Source: Crocosphaera sp. (lineage in GTDB: Bacteria > Cyanobacteriota > Cyanobacteriia > Cyanobacteriales > Microcystaceae). From it: a stretch of 63,144 bases of DNA. The notes under the pieces were generated by a model. That model worked only from the letters and a program-made list of their open reading frames with translations, had not been told where the DNA came from and did no database searches. The DNA is taken from the NCBI RefSeq assembly GCF_030064895.1, contig NZ_JASJEB010000063.1:1-63144 (forward strand). Direction: 5' to 3'. Shown piece by piece: positions 1-9,197 of the stretch (positions are counted from its first letter, which is position 1; each line of letters opens with the position of its first letter). Made by a program: the position numbers and the translations under genes.

Positions 1-342
1 TCATCTAAGCAAGGTTGTGCTTTGCACGTTAATATATTGGTCAAAATTCATCCCCATCTAAAATTTGGGTATTCTTTTAGAATTTATAGATGGGGACTTC
101 TTTTGACATCCCTGTTAAATATCATACGCAATAGGACGCAGATTTTGTCCAAAAACTTGATGATTAAAGGAAACATTTCGTAAATCTTCTCCCCGTCATT
201 TCATTTATCATTTATCATTCGTTTGGAAGTAGGCTTGAAACCTCTCCCAAACTTCTTTCTCCCTAAAGGGAGAGCCTTGAAACCAAAATGAAAGATGTTC
301 AATGTTCAATGTTTCGTCACCCCCTCTCCTCGTCAGCAGCAT
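1..342. other. Intergenic region with dispersed repeat
   Basis: No convincing gene is seen. The stretch contains an inverted repeat around 50-104 (CCCCATCTA facing TAGATGGGG) and, from about 195, one copy of a dispersed repeat listed separately. It lies downstream of the DUF4335 gene on the minus strand, so it may hold that gene's transcript end. Confidence 0.6.
195..321. repeat. Dispersed repeat, copy 1
   Basis: A stretch of about 125 bases is nearly identical to 43359-43478 in the same orientation. Both share GTTTGGAAGTAGGCTTGAAA, an internal hairpin CTCCC-TAAA-GGGAG, and a run of TGTTCAATGTTCAATGTTT followed by GTCACC. Both copies are intergenic and neither has an open frame through it. 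It could be a non-autonomous mobile repeat or a REP-like element; no transposase is nearby. Confidence 0.75.
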
Positions 343-996
343 TTATTGAGGAGGAGTCTCAGAAGGAGTTTCTTCTGATGGTGTGGTTTCTGTGGTTGGC
401 ACTGATAAATCTGGTTCGGGTTCTTTAACTTCAGGGGAAGGAATAAAGAACAAAGCAAAAGCTGCCACCACTAAACTAGCAATGCCTAAAGTAGCAGGAA
501 CGGCCCTTTGTGCCAAGGGTTCATCTGGGGGACGATAACGACGGGATAAGGGTTTTAATTGTAGGGTTAAGTTGGGTAAGGTAACACCATCAGCTACAAA
601 TTGGTCGATTGCTTCAACTAAATCAAATAATTGCACCGTTGTTAAGTTTATTTCTACAGGATTATCTGTTTGAGAGGAAGGATACCAAGTTAAGCGATGA
701 AGATGTTGCCCTGGGACACTCTCAAGGTTAATCTTATCTTCTTCTGATAAACTCTGAACAGGATGAGGAATACCACTCAGGTACCCTTGAGCATATTCAC
801 TGACAGTTTTTACTAAATTTTCTAGTAAACTAGAACCCCCCTGGAGTTTCTGGGAAATTCCCAAAAATCGACATTCAGTATTGACTAAAATCGATAGTAC
901 AGGCCGAGGATCACTATTATCTGTTGGAGTATTATTCGTTAGCCCTTGCAACACAAGGGTACAATTGGGCAAATTATACTGACGTTGAATATTCAC
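343..996 (-). CDS. DUF4335 family protein
   Basis: A cyanobacteria-specific protein of unknown function, 217 residues, recognised by its N-terminus (MNIQRQYNLPNCTLVLQGL), which is typical of the DUF4335 family. A single hydrophobic segment near residues 167-187 is followed by an acidic Pro/Thr/Ser/Glu-rich tail, so the protein is probably anchored in a membrane by its C-terminal part. The start is GTG; the four bases GTGA (993-996) serve as both this start and the stop of the upstream DUF3038 gene, which implies translational coupling. No catalytic motif is visible. Confidence 0.8.
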   Translation of the reverse strand: MNIQRQYNLPNCTLVLQGLTNNTPTDNSDPRPVLSILVNTECRFLGISQKLQGGSSLLENLVKTVSEYAQGYLSGIPHPVQSLSEEDKINLESVPGQHLHRLTWYPSSQTDNPVEINLTTVQLFDLVEAIDQFVADGVTLPNLTLQLKPLSRRYRPPDEPLAQRAVPATLGIASLVVAAFALFFIPSPEVKEPEPDLSVPTTETTPSEETPSETPPQ

Positions 997-1601
997 GCAA
1001 CCTCCCCATCAAATAAACTAATCCAAAACCGTTGCATTCCGGCAGTGCCTGTACAAAATAATAGCTGCTTAAGCAAAAATAGGGCAAGTTCGTTTAACTG
1101 CTTTTCTGAACTCAAATAAACCGATACTTTAGCCCGACGAGAGTTCATTCGACTGCGAAAATGAGCTCGGAATTGATCTAAATATTCGGCTAAAAGAAAA
1201 TGACAAGTCACCGGTAAGCCTTTTTCGTGCATTTGCTGTTCTGCCAGTAACAATTGACGAATTTGCACGGTTAAGGGTTTCACTCGATAATTAGCAATGA
1301 TTACTAAGGCTTTAGCTTGTTCTATGCTTAAACTATCACGGGTATAAGCTCGTCGCCAAGGATTAGTAGAACGCAATCGCCAGAGGGCAATGCGATTTTT
1401 GATGATTTTCTCCAGATTAAAATGTTTGACAGTTGCTAACATTTGCTCTGATGCACCCAATTCTAATGCTTCAAGAGCAAGTAGTAAAAGGTCGATGTGT
1501 TGTTGAATACGACCAGCACACCGTTGTCCAGAAATGGTAAAATCTGGTAAAGTATCTAAGATAATAGGTTTTGATTCAACAGAAGAATTAGAATCGGCCA
1601 T
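993..1601 (-). CDS. DUF3038 family protein
   Basis: A cyanobacterial protein of unknown function. The block ILDTLPDF, the QRCAGRIQQHIDLLLLALEA stretch and the basic middle region (WRLRSTNPWRRAYTRDSLS) are those I associate with DUF3038. The frame can begin six codons earlier at 1619, but the ATG giving MADSNSS at 1601 matches the usual family N-terminus. It is mainly helical with no signal peptide or membrane segment. It is co-transcribed with, and overlaps by 4 bases, the DUF4335 gene. The two families usually travel as a pair, which suggests joint function. Confidence 0.8.
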   Translation of the reverse strand: MADSNSSVESKPIILDTLPDFTISGQRCAGRIQQHIDLLLLALEALELGASEQMLATVKHFNLEKIIKNRIALWRLRSTNPWRRAYTRDSLSIEQAKALVIIANYRVKPLTVQIRQLLLAEQQMHEKGLPVTCHFLLAEYLDQFRAHFRSRMNSRRAKVSVYLSSEKQLNELALFLLKQLLFCTGTAGMQRFWISLFDGEVA

Positions 1602-1981
1602 TACAATTAAAAGTTGCACTCATCTACCATAGCATCCGATATGATAGCTTAAATTGAATCAAAATTGTAAATATTAGTAAATTAGTAAATCTGGCTGGCT
1701 CGACTTTTTTAAAAAATTTAGACATAAGTGTAGCACCCTAACTTATCATAGCATAAAAAATAAAAAATTTGTAGTACGTTTCTCAAAGCCCCATTATCTC
1801 GTTGGTAATTAGGCTCAATTGTTATCAAAATTTAACTTTGTTGACCAATATTGGTGTTATAGGATACACTTTTTTAAACAAAAATACAGTTATTAGAATT
1901 AAACTTACAAGTATATTACAGAGTAATTATTACTAAACCAACTGATAATTTTAGTTATTTGATTTTAAGCAAGATTGACTT
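1602..1981. other. Intergenic region between divergent units
   Basis: About 380 AT-rich bases separate the minus-strand DUF3038 gene from the plus-strand start of the glycosylation island. No open frame or strong hairpin is apparent. It should contain promoters for both directions, but I cannot assign -35/-10 boxes with confidence. Confidence 0.5.
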
Positions 1982-3160
1982 ATGAATAAACTCTTACCTA
2001 GTAAGCTTTTTCTGTTTCGAGAAAATCATTTTATTAATCCAAGTATTTGTTTGCTATTATCTGTCATATTTGCAGAAGATATGGAGGCAAAATTAGCATG
2101 GCAAAGTCTTAGAAATGAGGTTGAAAAAGACTCTTTATCTTCTGCAAATTATAAAGTTTTTTCACTTCTAATTTCTCGTCTATGTCAATTAGAAATTGAA
2201 GATGAACTTATTCCTAAACTGAAGGGAGTTGCACGTTACTCTTGGGTTAAAAATCAAATAAAAGTTCAGGTAATAGCAACATTAATTGAACAACTGCAAA
2301 AAAATCAGATCCCGTTTACTTTGTTAAATAATATTGGCTTGTTACTATTTTTATATCAAGATAGTATTAAACTTAATGTTTCTAATATAGCCCTTTTGGT
2401 TGCTCCTGATGATGTTTTAAAAACAATTGATATGTTAGAAAAAGAGGGATGGAAACCGAAAGGATTTATTTGCGAAGCTTTACTGGAAGAATTTAGTTTT
2501 ACCAGACTTGAAAATGAGAATGTTAGTCAAGATATAAAAATAATTGAACTTTTTTGGAAAATGGAGAGTAAAAATAGTTATCATATCATTTCATCGGAAT
2601 ACATTTTTAAGCAAGAACTGGAGGTAATAGAATTTAATAATCATCAAGTTTCTGTATTAAATGCAACTTATCAACTATATTATCTATTATCTATTCTCGG
2701 AGACGATGTAAACGTAGCAAGTTGGAGTGTCAATTTTGTTAACTTATTAAAAAATAATCATTATTTAATCGATTGGAATAAAATATCGTACTTACTGAAA
2801 GCTAATAATATTCATCTTATTTTGAAAAAGCATAAAATCATAAAAATGCTCAATTTTTTAGAGCAGTTTCATCAGAATAAAAAGCTTGATAAGACTATAG
2901 ATGAGATTTTAATTACCCCCTCCGATAAATTTGAATTTTGGTTACGAAAGTATAAAAAAATAAATCCATTTTTCCAACGCTTAAATTATCGTTATGAACG
3001 ATACACAAGAACAGATATTTATAAAAAAAATAATCTGTCAAAACTACGAGGATTTTTCATCTATTTGAAAAGAGAATGGAGACTTAATTCTTATTGGGAA
3101 CTACCCCAACAAATACTTACTCGTTCATCTAAATATTTAAGGAAATTTGTCAAAGGTTAA
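1982..3160 (+). CDS. NTP_transf_5-like protein, probably without catalytic site
   Basis: A 392-residue protein resembling the nucleotidyltransferase family NTP_transf_5 (PF14907). The central layout RYSWVKNQ...LIEQLQKNQIPFTLLNN...ALLVAPDD...LEKEGWKP follows the family pattern. Two key motifs are altered. The usual L-K-G is LNN here, and the usual D-x-D strand (for example the DIDLLV of the paralog at 23011) reads NIALLV. The protein may therefore be a non-catalytic relative. It is the first gene of a plus-strand run, two bases before the glycosyltransferase at 3163, and pairs with the intact homologue at 23011-24033. The C-terminal quarter is Lys/Arg/Tyr-rich. Family assignment is moderate; loss of activity is inference. 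Confidence 0.55.
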   Translation: MNKLLPSKLFLFRENHFINPSICLLLSVIFAEDMEAKLAWQSLRNEVEKDSLSSANYKVFSLLISRLCQLEIEDELIPKLKGVARYSWVKNQIKVQVIATLIEQLQKNQIPFTLLNNIGLLLFLYQDSIKLNVSNIALLVAPDDVLKTIDMLEKEGWKPKGFICEALLEEFSFTRLENENVSQDIKIIELFWKMESKNSYHIISSEYIFKQELEVIEFNNHQVSVLNATYQLYYLLSILGDDVNVASWSVNFVNLLKNNHYLIDWNKISYLLKANNIHLILKKHKIIKMLNFLEQFHQNKKLDKTIDEILITPSDKFEFWLRKYKKINPFFQRLNYRYERYTRTDIYKKNNLSKLRGFFIYLKREWRLNSYWELPQQILTRSSKYLRKFVKG

Positions 3161-3162
3161 TA

Positions 3163-4671
3163 ATGAAAATTCTTCATGTTATTCAACAACTATCTTGTGG
3201 GGGTGCTGCTAGGGCTATGTTATCCCTAATTAAGTATTGTAGCTTAGATTCTCGTTTTAAACACCAGATTCTTTCTTTATTACCCCCTAATCTTTCTGGT
3301 TTTCAAAACGAACAATTAACTGGCCTTCAAGATAAGATTATAGAAGGAAATGAAACTGAAATAAAACAAATAATAGAAGAAGCAGATATTGTTCAAGTCC
3401 ATTTTTGGAATAGTCCCGAAATGTATGAATTTTTGGCTTCTTCTTTGCCACCTCATCGACTAATAATCTGGTTACATATTGCAGGAAATACTCCTCCTCA
3501 TATCCTTCCTAAAATGCTGATTAATAATTCAGACAAAGTGATTGCTTCTAGTCCTTATACTCTAGAAATTCAATCTCTTGCTAGTCTAAAAGAGTCAGTT
3601 AAATTAGAAAAGATAAAGTCCATTTATTCTATTAGTGATTTTGCGCGTTTAGAGAATTTTGCATCTCAAGAACATCAAGAATTTGTTGTTGGTTATTTAG
3701 GAACAACTAACCCAGTTAAAATTCATCCGAATTATATACAAATGAATGGTGATATCAATATTCCTAATATTAGATTTTTAGTTGCTGGTGATGAAACAGG
3801 GTGTTTACAACTACAAAAACAAGCTGAAAAATTAAACGTATCTGATAAATTTGAATTTTTAGGATACATTAAAAATATTAAGTCCTTTCTAGAAAAAATA
3901 GATGTTTTTGGTTATCCTTTATGTCCTAATAATTATTCTACGGTTGAATTAGTCTTACAAGAAGTTATGTGGGTGGGTATTCCTCCTGTTATTTTTGCTT
4001 ATGGGGGCGCACAAAGAACTGTTATTCATCAAGAAACAGGTTTAATTGTTCATTCAGAAAAAGAATATCAAGAAGCAATTTTATATCTTTATGAAAATCC
4101 TCAAGAAAGAAAAAGATTGGGCGATAATGCTAAAATATATGCACAAAAAAACTTTGCTCATGATTTAATTATGGGACAATGGAAGCAGCTTTATCAAGAA
4201 ACAATAGAATTGCCTAAAACCCTTCATCAACTTTCGTTTAATTCCGATGTAGGATCTGACATTTTCAGACAAACTTTAGACAAATATGCTGATCCCTTTT
4301 GCAAAAGTTTAAGCAGTGATAACATTCAAGAACTTTTAGAGTCTGATAGCATAATTGCTTCCTCTTCACCTGTTTTATATAATATTAGTGGAGGAGGAAT
4401 TTTGCATTATCAACGTTACTATTCTAAAGACGCTTATTTATCGTTTTGGGGGGGATTAGTTTGGCAAAAACAAGGGCAAAATATTAGAGCGATCGCTTAT
4501 TTTAAAAAAGCCATACAATTAGGATTTCCTCACTGGAGAATTCATTGGTATTTAGCCAAAGCATTTGAAAAAGTTAAAGCTTTTGATTTAATGAAAACAT
4601 CTTTACAAGAAGTTATTAATGCTGATCCCTCTTTCGGAGAGGCCAAGAATATGTTAGATTATTATTCTTAA
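3163..4671 (+). CDS. GT4-type glycosyltransferase with C-terminal TPR-like extension
   Basis: A 502-residue protein with a GT-B fold glycosyltransferase (group 1 / GT4) over residues 1-345. It has a Rossmann start (MKILHVIQQLSCGGAARAML), the acceptor-domain motif VQVHFWN, and a C-terminal donor domain (DVFGYPLCPNNYSTVELVLQEVMWVGIPPV and TGLIVHSEKEYQEAI). A linker follows, then a tail with a TPR-like helix pair (LVWQKQGQNIRAIAYFKKAIQLG). It likely transfers a sugar from an NDP-sugar onto a glycan, lipid or peptide acceptor in the cytoplasm; donor and acceptor cannot be read from sequence. It is clearly paralogous to 21613-22995 over the full length, including the tail. It follows the NTP_transf_5-like gene by two bases. 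Confidence 0.8.
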   Translation: MKILHVIQQLSCGGAARAMLSLIKYCSLDSRFKHQILSLLPPNLSGFQNEQLTGLQDKIIEGNETEIKQIIEEADIVQVHFWNSPEMYEFLASSLPPHRLIIWLHIAGNTPPHILPKMLINNSDKVIASSPYTLEIQSLASLKESVKLEKIKSIYSISDFARLENFASQEHQEFVVGYLGTTNPVKIHPNYIQMNGDINIPNIRFLVAGDETGCLQLQKQAEKLNVSDKFEFLGYIKNIKSFLEKIDVFGYPLCPNNYSTVELVLQEVMWVGIPPVIFAYGGAQRTVIHQETGLIVHSEKEYQEAILYLYENPQERKRLGDNAKIYAQKNFAHDLIMGQWKQLYQETIELPKTLHQLSFNSDVGSDIFRQTLDKYADPFCKSLSSDNIQELLESDSIIASSSPVLYNISGGGILHYQRYYSKDAYLSFWGGLVWQKQGQNIRAIAYFKKAIQLGFPHWRIHWYLAKAFEKVKAFDLMKTSLQEVINADPSFGEAKNMLDYYS

Positions 4672-4716
4672 AATACAAATAAAGACAATATTTTAAAAAA
4701 TTATGAGCAAATATAA

Positions 4717-4965
4717 GAGCAAAATATTGTTTTTAATAAATTTCAATATATCGAAGCTATTCCTTTGTTTTTAGAACTTACTTTCCCAAAAAGTGATATA
4801 CAAGAAATTGTGAAAAAACATGATATTATACCTTCAAGAGAAAATCCTTTTTCTCGTATTCGCAAAGTTACTCCTGGAGACTATAAAGCAAAATTAAAAC
4901 CTGATACTATTTCTCATCTTAATGATATATTTAGTCACACTTTGAGGAAATATAATTATGACTAA
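4717..4965 (+). pseudogene. C-terminal remnant, probably of a sulfotransferase
   Basis: A continuous frame from the stop at about 4714 to 4965 reads EQNIVFNKFQYIEAIP and ends with NPFSRIRKVTPGDYKAKL and HTLRKYNYD. That ending looks like the last 40-50 residues of PAPS-dependent sulfotransferases (an R-K-x-x-x-G-D-[WY]-K segment and a closing Y-x-Y/G-Y). No ATG opens the frame upstream; only a TTG at 4765 could start a 66-residue peptide, and the PAPS-binding N-terminal half is missing. I read it as a 5'-truncated gene. It sits between the GT4 gene and the GT2 gene, with its stop overlapping the GT2 start by 8 bases. Confidence 0.5.
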
Positions 4966-5674
4966 CATTGATCTTGGTTTATCTCACCCGAAACTGTCTA
5001 TAAGTGCCATTATTCCTGTCTATAACGGGGAAAAATATTTAGGAGAAGCAATTAACAGTATTTTGACACAAACTTATCCCATTTCTGAAATTATTGTCAT
5101 GGATGATGGTTCAACCGATCAAACGGCTGAGGTTGTTAAAACATTCCCATCCATTCGCTATTATTATCAAACTAATCAAGGAAGTGCAGTGGCCAGAAAT
5201 GAAGCGATTAAATTAGCAAAGGGTAACTATTTAGCCTTTTTGGATGCTGATGATCTTTGGTTACCTAATAAGTTAGAGTTGCAAGTCAAAACCTTTCAAC
5301 AAAACTCAGAGATTGAGATGGTTTCTGGTTACGTTCAACAATTTATTAGTCCCGAATTATCTGAAACTATTAAACAGGAAATTTCTTGTCCACAACAACC
5401 AATGGTGGGAACTTTGATGTCAGCTTTATTAATTAAAAAACAGGCTTTTTTCAAGGTAGGCGAGTTTGATGTTAACACAGTTGTAGGAGAATTTATGGAT
5501 TGGTATAAAAGGGCAATGGATTTAAAGATCCAAATAGTCATGCTTCCAGATACAATTATGAAAAGGCGAATTCATAAAACCAATAAAGGAATTAAACAAC
5601 GTCAGCAAGCTATTTCAGAATACTTAATGATCGTCAGAAAGTCTATTGCTCAAAAACGAAATTTAAACCAGTAA
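4958..5674 (+). CDS. GT2 family glycosyltransferase
   Basis: A 238-residue GT-A fold glycosyltransferase of family 2. It has IPVYNGEKYLGEAINSIL near the N-terminus, the nucleotide-binding VMDDGSTD, RNEAI, and the metal-binding segment AFLDADDLW with D-A-D. The C-terminal part (MKRRIHKTNKG) matches its paralog at 20933-21610 (LRKRLHHTNLS). It is cytoplasmic with no membrane helix, and uses an NDP-sugar; the acceptor is unknown. A GAGGA sequence lies upstream of the ATG. It is followed after three bases by the GT4 at 5678. Confidence 0.85.
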   Translation: MTNIDLGLSHPKLSISAIIPVYNGEKYLGEAINSILTQTYPISEIIVMDDGSTDQTAEVVKTFPSIRYYYQTNQGSAVARNEAIKLAKGNYLAFLDADDLWLPNKLELQVKTFQQNSEIEMVSGYVQQFISPELSETIKQEISCPQQPMVGTLMSALLIKKQAFFKVGEFDVNTVVGEFMDWYKRAMDLKIQIVMLPDTIMKRRIHKTNKGIKQRQQAISEYLMIVRKSIAQKRNLNQ

Positions 5675-5677
5675 ACT

Positions 5678-6952
5678 ATGACTAATAATAATCTATCCTC
5701 AAAACTGATAATCTTTGATGTCGGAACCTATGGACATCATTCCAGTTACTTCAAATATTTATTAACCTATTATTATGAACAGAACTTATCCCAGACTCTA
5801 GATATTGTTGTCTCTCCTAAATTTATCAAAAATCATAATGATGTTGTTCAATTAGTTAACATTTATAAGTTAGAAAATGTTAGATTTATTCCCATTACAG
5901 AAGCAGAAGAAGATCAGCTAAAAATAGCTAGAGAAAATCTCGGTTTAGATATGATTCGCTTTTTAGGAAATAATCAAAATGATACCTCTTATGCAACTTT
6001 AGAATTAAAATTATTTAATCATTATGCTGAGAAAACTCAAGCGAGTCAATCTATGATTATGTATTTAGATGATCAGCGAATGTTAGTTGCTTCTCAGATG
6101 AATTTTTTCTGTCCATTTTCAGGGATTTATTTTACCCCGAGATTTCATTATAAGGTTGATAATAATCAATTTGATGCAAAAATAGAAAAAACCAATCAAC
6201 TACGACAAAAAATGATTATAAAACGTTTCTTAGATCATCCTCAATTGCATAATTTATTTTGTCTTGATACTTTTGCAGTTCAAGAAATTAAATCTAAATT
6301 TAAAACTGATAAAATTAGCTATTTACCTGATCCAGTATCAAAAAAATATCAAGAAATAGACAATAAAGTTTTAAGAAAAAAATATCAAATTAGTCAAGAG
6401 AAAGTTATTTTTCTTTTATTTGGTTCATTGAGTGAAAGAAAAGGAATGAATCAACTTTTAAAGTCTATTTTGTTACTATCGGATCAAGAATGTCAACAAA
6501 TTTGTTTAATTTTAGCAGGAAAAATTAATAATTTAGAAACACAAAATGTAGAGTTATTACAAGAAAGAATTAACTATGTCCAAGATAAAAAACCGATACA
6601 ATTGATTCAGGATAATCAGTTTATTCCCGATGCAAAACTGTCTGAATATTTTCAATTAACAGATATTGTGTTAATAACTTATCCTCGTCATGTAGGAATG
6701 AGTGGGGTTTTATTATTAGCATCTGCTTATGAGAAACCCGTTTTAGCTTCCAATTATGGTTTAGTGGGTAAACTGGTTAATAATCATCATCTAGGGATTA
6801 CCATAAACGCAACTAACCCCGAAGAAATTGCAAATGGAATTAAAAACTATCTAAACAACAGCAAAACCATTAATTTTGAGACAATTTCAGCGCAACAATT
6901 TTCTCAAGAACATTCACCTGAAAAATTTAGTAATATTCTTCTTCAGAATTAA
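5678..6952 (+). CDS. GT4-type glycosyltransferase
   Basis: A 424-residue GT-B glycosyltransferase. The N-terminal segment LIIFDVGTYGHHSSYFKYLL is shared with the paralog at 17288 (LLFDLGSYGHHPSYLR). The donor domain shows LFGSLSERKGMNQLL, TDIVLITYPRHVGMSGVLLLAS and KPVLASNYGLVGKLV, a relaxed form of the E-x7-E region. This architecture is recurrent enough in the island to be a dedicated subfamily. Specificity cannot be read. It is the last gene of the plus-strand run 1982-6952 and faces the minus-strand run 10295-6965 tail to tail across 12 bases. Confidence 0.75.
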   Translation: MTNNNLSSKLIIFDVGTYGHHSSYFKYLLTYYYEQNLSQTLDIVVSPKFIKNHNDVVQLVNIYKLENVRFIPITEAEEDQLKIARENLGLDMIRFLGNNQNDTSYATLELKLFNHYAEKTQASQSMIMYLDDQRMLVASQMNFFCPFSGIYFTPRFHYKVDNNQFDAKIEKTNQLRQKMIIKRFLDHPQLHNLFCLDTFAVQEIKSKFKTDKISYLPDPVSKKYQEIDNKVLRKKYQISQEKVIFLLFGSLSERKGMNQLLKSILLLSDQECQQICLILAGKINNLETQNVELLQERINYVQDKKPIQLIQDNQFIPDAKLSEYFQLTDIVLITYPRHVGMSGVLLLASAYEKPVLASNYGLVGKLVNNHHLGITINATNPEEIANGIKNYLNNSKTINFETISAQQFSQEHSPEKFSNILLQN

Positions 6953-6964
6953 ATAATGGATAAT

Positions 6965-7657
6965 TCATAGTTGACGTTTCTTGATTTTTAACTGATATTT
7001 AATGCTTTCTAAATTTCTCCTTTTTTCTTGATTTTTTATTTTCTCTTTCTCTTGACTCTTAAAAGGAAATTTATACACAAAATATTCTATATCTTTCTGG
7101 AACTTTTTTCCAATTAAATTGATTAAATCTGGAGTATAATGCTCAAAATATGATTGGGAAGTAATCGGGTTTTTATTAATAAAAGGTAAGGGTCTTTGAG
7201 GGAGATTAAGATGATAACAAATTTTCTGAAAATCCAAGTTTATATTTTCAAATCTGCCTATAAAATCGACAATAACTTTGTCTAAATTTGGAGAAATTAA
7301 ATAATCTTTTTGACAAGGTTGTGGATCATTATCTAAAACATTATAAACATACTCAGAAAAACATTTACACTGACTTACTTTAGAGTAACTAGGATGAAAA
7401 GGCGCACGCAATATATAATTATATAAAGAAAATTGATGCTCCCACGGATTTCTAACAAAGGCAAATTTGAACATTTTATTATATTGAATCTCTCCCAGTT
7501 TATCTTGAATCATTTGCGCTGTAGCATGACTAGGAAACTTCTGAGATAGAGTTTTTTCTTCTTCCGTGAGGTACTCGTTTAGATATTGCGTAATACTAGA
7601 TCCTGCAGTTTTGGGAATATGAATAAAAATAAAATTATGTTTAAAAGAAATTTGCAT
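6965..7657 (-). CDS. Sulfotransferase family 2 protein
   Basis: A 230-residue PAPS-dependent sulfotransferase. The 5'-phosphosulfate loop is H13-I-P-K-T-A-G-S-S21, and the 3'-phosphate motif is F-V-R69-N-P-W72 followed by HQFSLY. These are the two hallmarks of the Sulfotransfer_2 family, which sulfates carbohydrates. Near the C-terminus, FIGRFENINLDFQKICYHLNLP is shared with the paralog at 16579 (FVGRFENIEVDFQTICKTLNLD). No transmembrane anchor is seen, so it acts in the cytoplasm. It sits last in a minus-strand group with a GT32, a methyltransferase and an HPr-kinase-like gene. Confidence 0.85.
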   Translation of the reverse strand: MQISFKHNFIFIHIPKTAGSSITQYLNEYLTEEEKTLSQKFPSHATAQMIQDKLGEIQYNKMFKFAFVRNPWEHQFSLYNYILRAPFHPSYSKVSQCKCFSEYVYNVLDNDPQPCQKDYLISPNLDKVIVDFIGRFENINLDFQKICYHLNLPQRPLPFINKNPITSQSYFEHYTPDLINLIGKKFQKDIEYFVYKFPFKSQEKEKIKNQEKRRNLESIKYQLKIKKRQL

Positions 7658-7679
7658 AAAATCAAAAAGATAAGCTTAG

Positions 7680-8423
7680 TTAACTGTTTCTTCGCTGTCT
7701 TAATTTCTGTTTGACTAACTCAAGGGTAAATTCTTTACGCCATAAACCACTCCAATGATGAATTGCATAGGTTTCTGGAGATATTTGTTGACGAAAATCT
7801 TTATTTTTTAAATAATCTTGCCGTGACGCTTTTATGGTAAGAGGATAAAAATAATTGCTAGGTAAAATCGTCATTGTTTCTGGGTGTGGATAACTATTAT
7901 AAGCACGAGTAACTAAATACACAGAAACAGCATCTAAAACGTCAGGAGATTCTTGATATTTAAGCAAATAATCAAACAAATGTTTCCAGAAAGGATGGAG
8001 AGGTTGAGAAGCAATTAAAGCATCACAAACTAGCTTATCAAAACCCCGACTAAGACTCCCCGGTGTCTCAAGATGATCAGGGGGTTCTAAACCAAATACC
8101 AGTTGTTTATCAGCTAATAATTGATCAAAATTTTGTAAACATTCAAAATCGAGATCAACATATAATCCACCATAATGATACATAATAAAATGCCGAACAG
8201 CATTGGCCTTTTTAATACCTCGATCATAATTATCATAAATGGGTAAAAACCATGAATAATGTTCTGCAATTAAATTACGGTTATCTTCATCTGTCCAGAA
8301 ACGATACTCCCAGTCTGGATGATGTTCCTTCCATGTTTGTTGTAAACTATAAAACTCGGAGGGAATATCAGGGGTTTTCCATGTTTGGTGAATAATTTTA
8401 GGAATAGTAGAAGTTTGATTCAT
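7680..8423 (-). CDS. GT32-type sugar transferase (Gly_transf_sug/OCH1-like)
   Basis: A 247-residue protein starting with IPKIIHQTWKTPDIPSEF and carrying HPDWEYRFWTDED, then A-V-R-H-F-I-M-Y-H-Y-G-G-L-Y with D90-L-D92. This is the DXD sugar-binding module of GT32 enzymes, which include capsular polysaccharide synthesis proteins and yeast OCH1. It would add a hexose from an NDP-sugar to a glycan or lipid acceptor in the cytoplasm. The neighbours are a sulfotransferase on one side and a methyltransferase on the other, consistent with a decorated glycan or glycosylated product. It has no counterpart in the right half of the island. Confidence 0.85.
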   Translation of the reverse strand: MNQTSTIPKIIHQTWKTPDIPSEFYSLQQTWKEHHPDWEYRFWTDEDNRNLIAEHYSWFLPIYDNYDRGIKKANAVRHFIMYHYGGLYVDLDFECLQNFDQLLADKQLVFGLEPPDHLETPGSLSRGFDKLVCDALIASQPLHPFWKHLFDYLLKYQESPDVLDAVSVYLVTRAYNSYPHPETMTILPSNYFYPLTIKASRQDYLKNKDFRQQISPETYAIHHWSGLWRKEFTLELVKQKLRQRRNS

Positions 8424-8443
8424 GATGATTATCTAATTATTGA

Positions 8444-9169
8444 TTATTTTTTGTGGCTTAATTTTTTGACAAGATAGTTAGGAGCTTTTTTAATTACTTC
8501 ATAACGGTTTGACTCGATTATTTCTTCCATTAATTTACACACTTCAGAGTCTGACTTATCTGAAGAATCATCAAACAAAATAAAGCCATCAATTTCCAAA
8601 TAACGATCTACATTTTCAAAATCACGAGCAGCATAATCATAACTATGATTGCCATCAATATAAGCAAAACTAATCGATTCTCCTAATTTAATTGAACGTT
8701 CAAAAATATCTTGAACAACTTCCCCTTTTTCCCAATATTTAAAAAATGTATCTGAATTAGATTCAATAGCATAGGGAAGATCGTGTTTACTAAAAAATAA
8801 GACATTTCGTATAAAGTTTTCCTTGATATAATTACTATAATCCTGACAAGTAAGATAGGGATGATCAGCAATTTTTTCTTCAGGATGTCCAGCATTAAAG
8901 TCCCAAGGATCGCTACAAATCACCTTATTTTCTTGTTTATATTTGGATTTTAAATAGATAATTAAATTAGTCGATAAACCTGAAAATGAGCCAATTTCAA
9001 CAATTGGTGAATCACTAGGTAAATGGGAAATAGCATAATCAAAACACCAAATATTACCTATTAGTAACATTCCTGCGTTTCCTGCTCTTAGTTTTTCGAT
9101 AAAATCATCTGAATTAAGAACTTTTTTCTTAATTAATTCTTGAATTGTTGTTCTTTGATGAGGTTTCAT
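8444..9169 (-). CDS. Class I SAM-dependent methyltransferase
   Basis: A 241-residue protein with motif I VEIGSFSGLST (about residues 57-67) for SAM binding, SDPWDF at the motif II position, and AYIDGNHSYDYAARDFENVD followed by GGFILFDD-like residues (DGFILFDDSSD). This is the Methyltransf_24 arrangement used by sugar and macrolide O-methyltransferases. The substrate is unknown; sugar O-methylation is plausible given the neighbours. It lies between the HPr-kinase-like gene and the GT32 in the same orientation. Confidence 0.75.
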   Translation of the reverse strand: MKPHQRTTIQELIKKKVLNSDDFIEKLRAGNAGMLLIGNIWCFDYAISHLPSDSPIVEIGSFSGLSTNLIIYLKSKYKQENKVICSDPWDFNAGHPEEKIADHPYLTCQDYSNYIKENFIRNVLFFSKHDLPYAIESNSDTFFKYWEKGEVVQDIFERSIKLGESISFAYIDGNHSYDYAARDFENVDRYLEIDGFILFDDSSDKSDSEVCKLMEEIIESNRYEVIKKAPNYLVKKLSHKK

Positions 9170-9197
9170 TTTAATAATATCAGGTAGAATTAAATGA

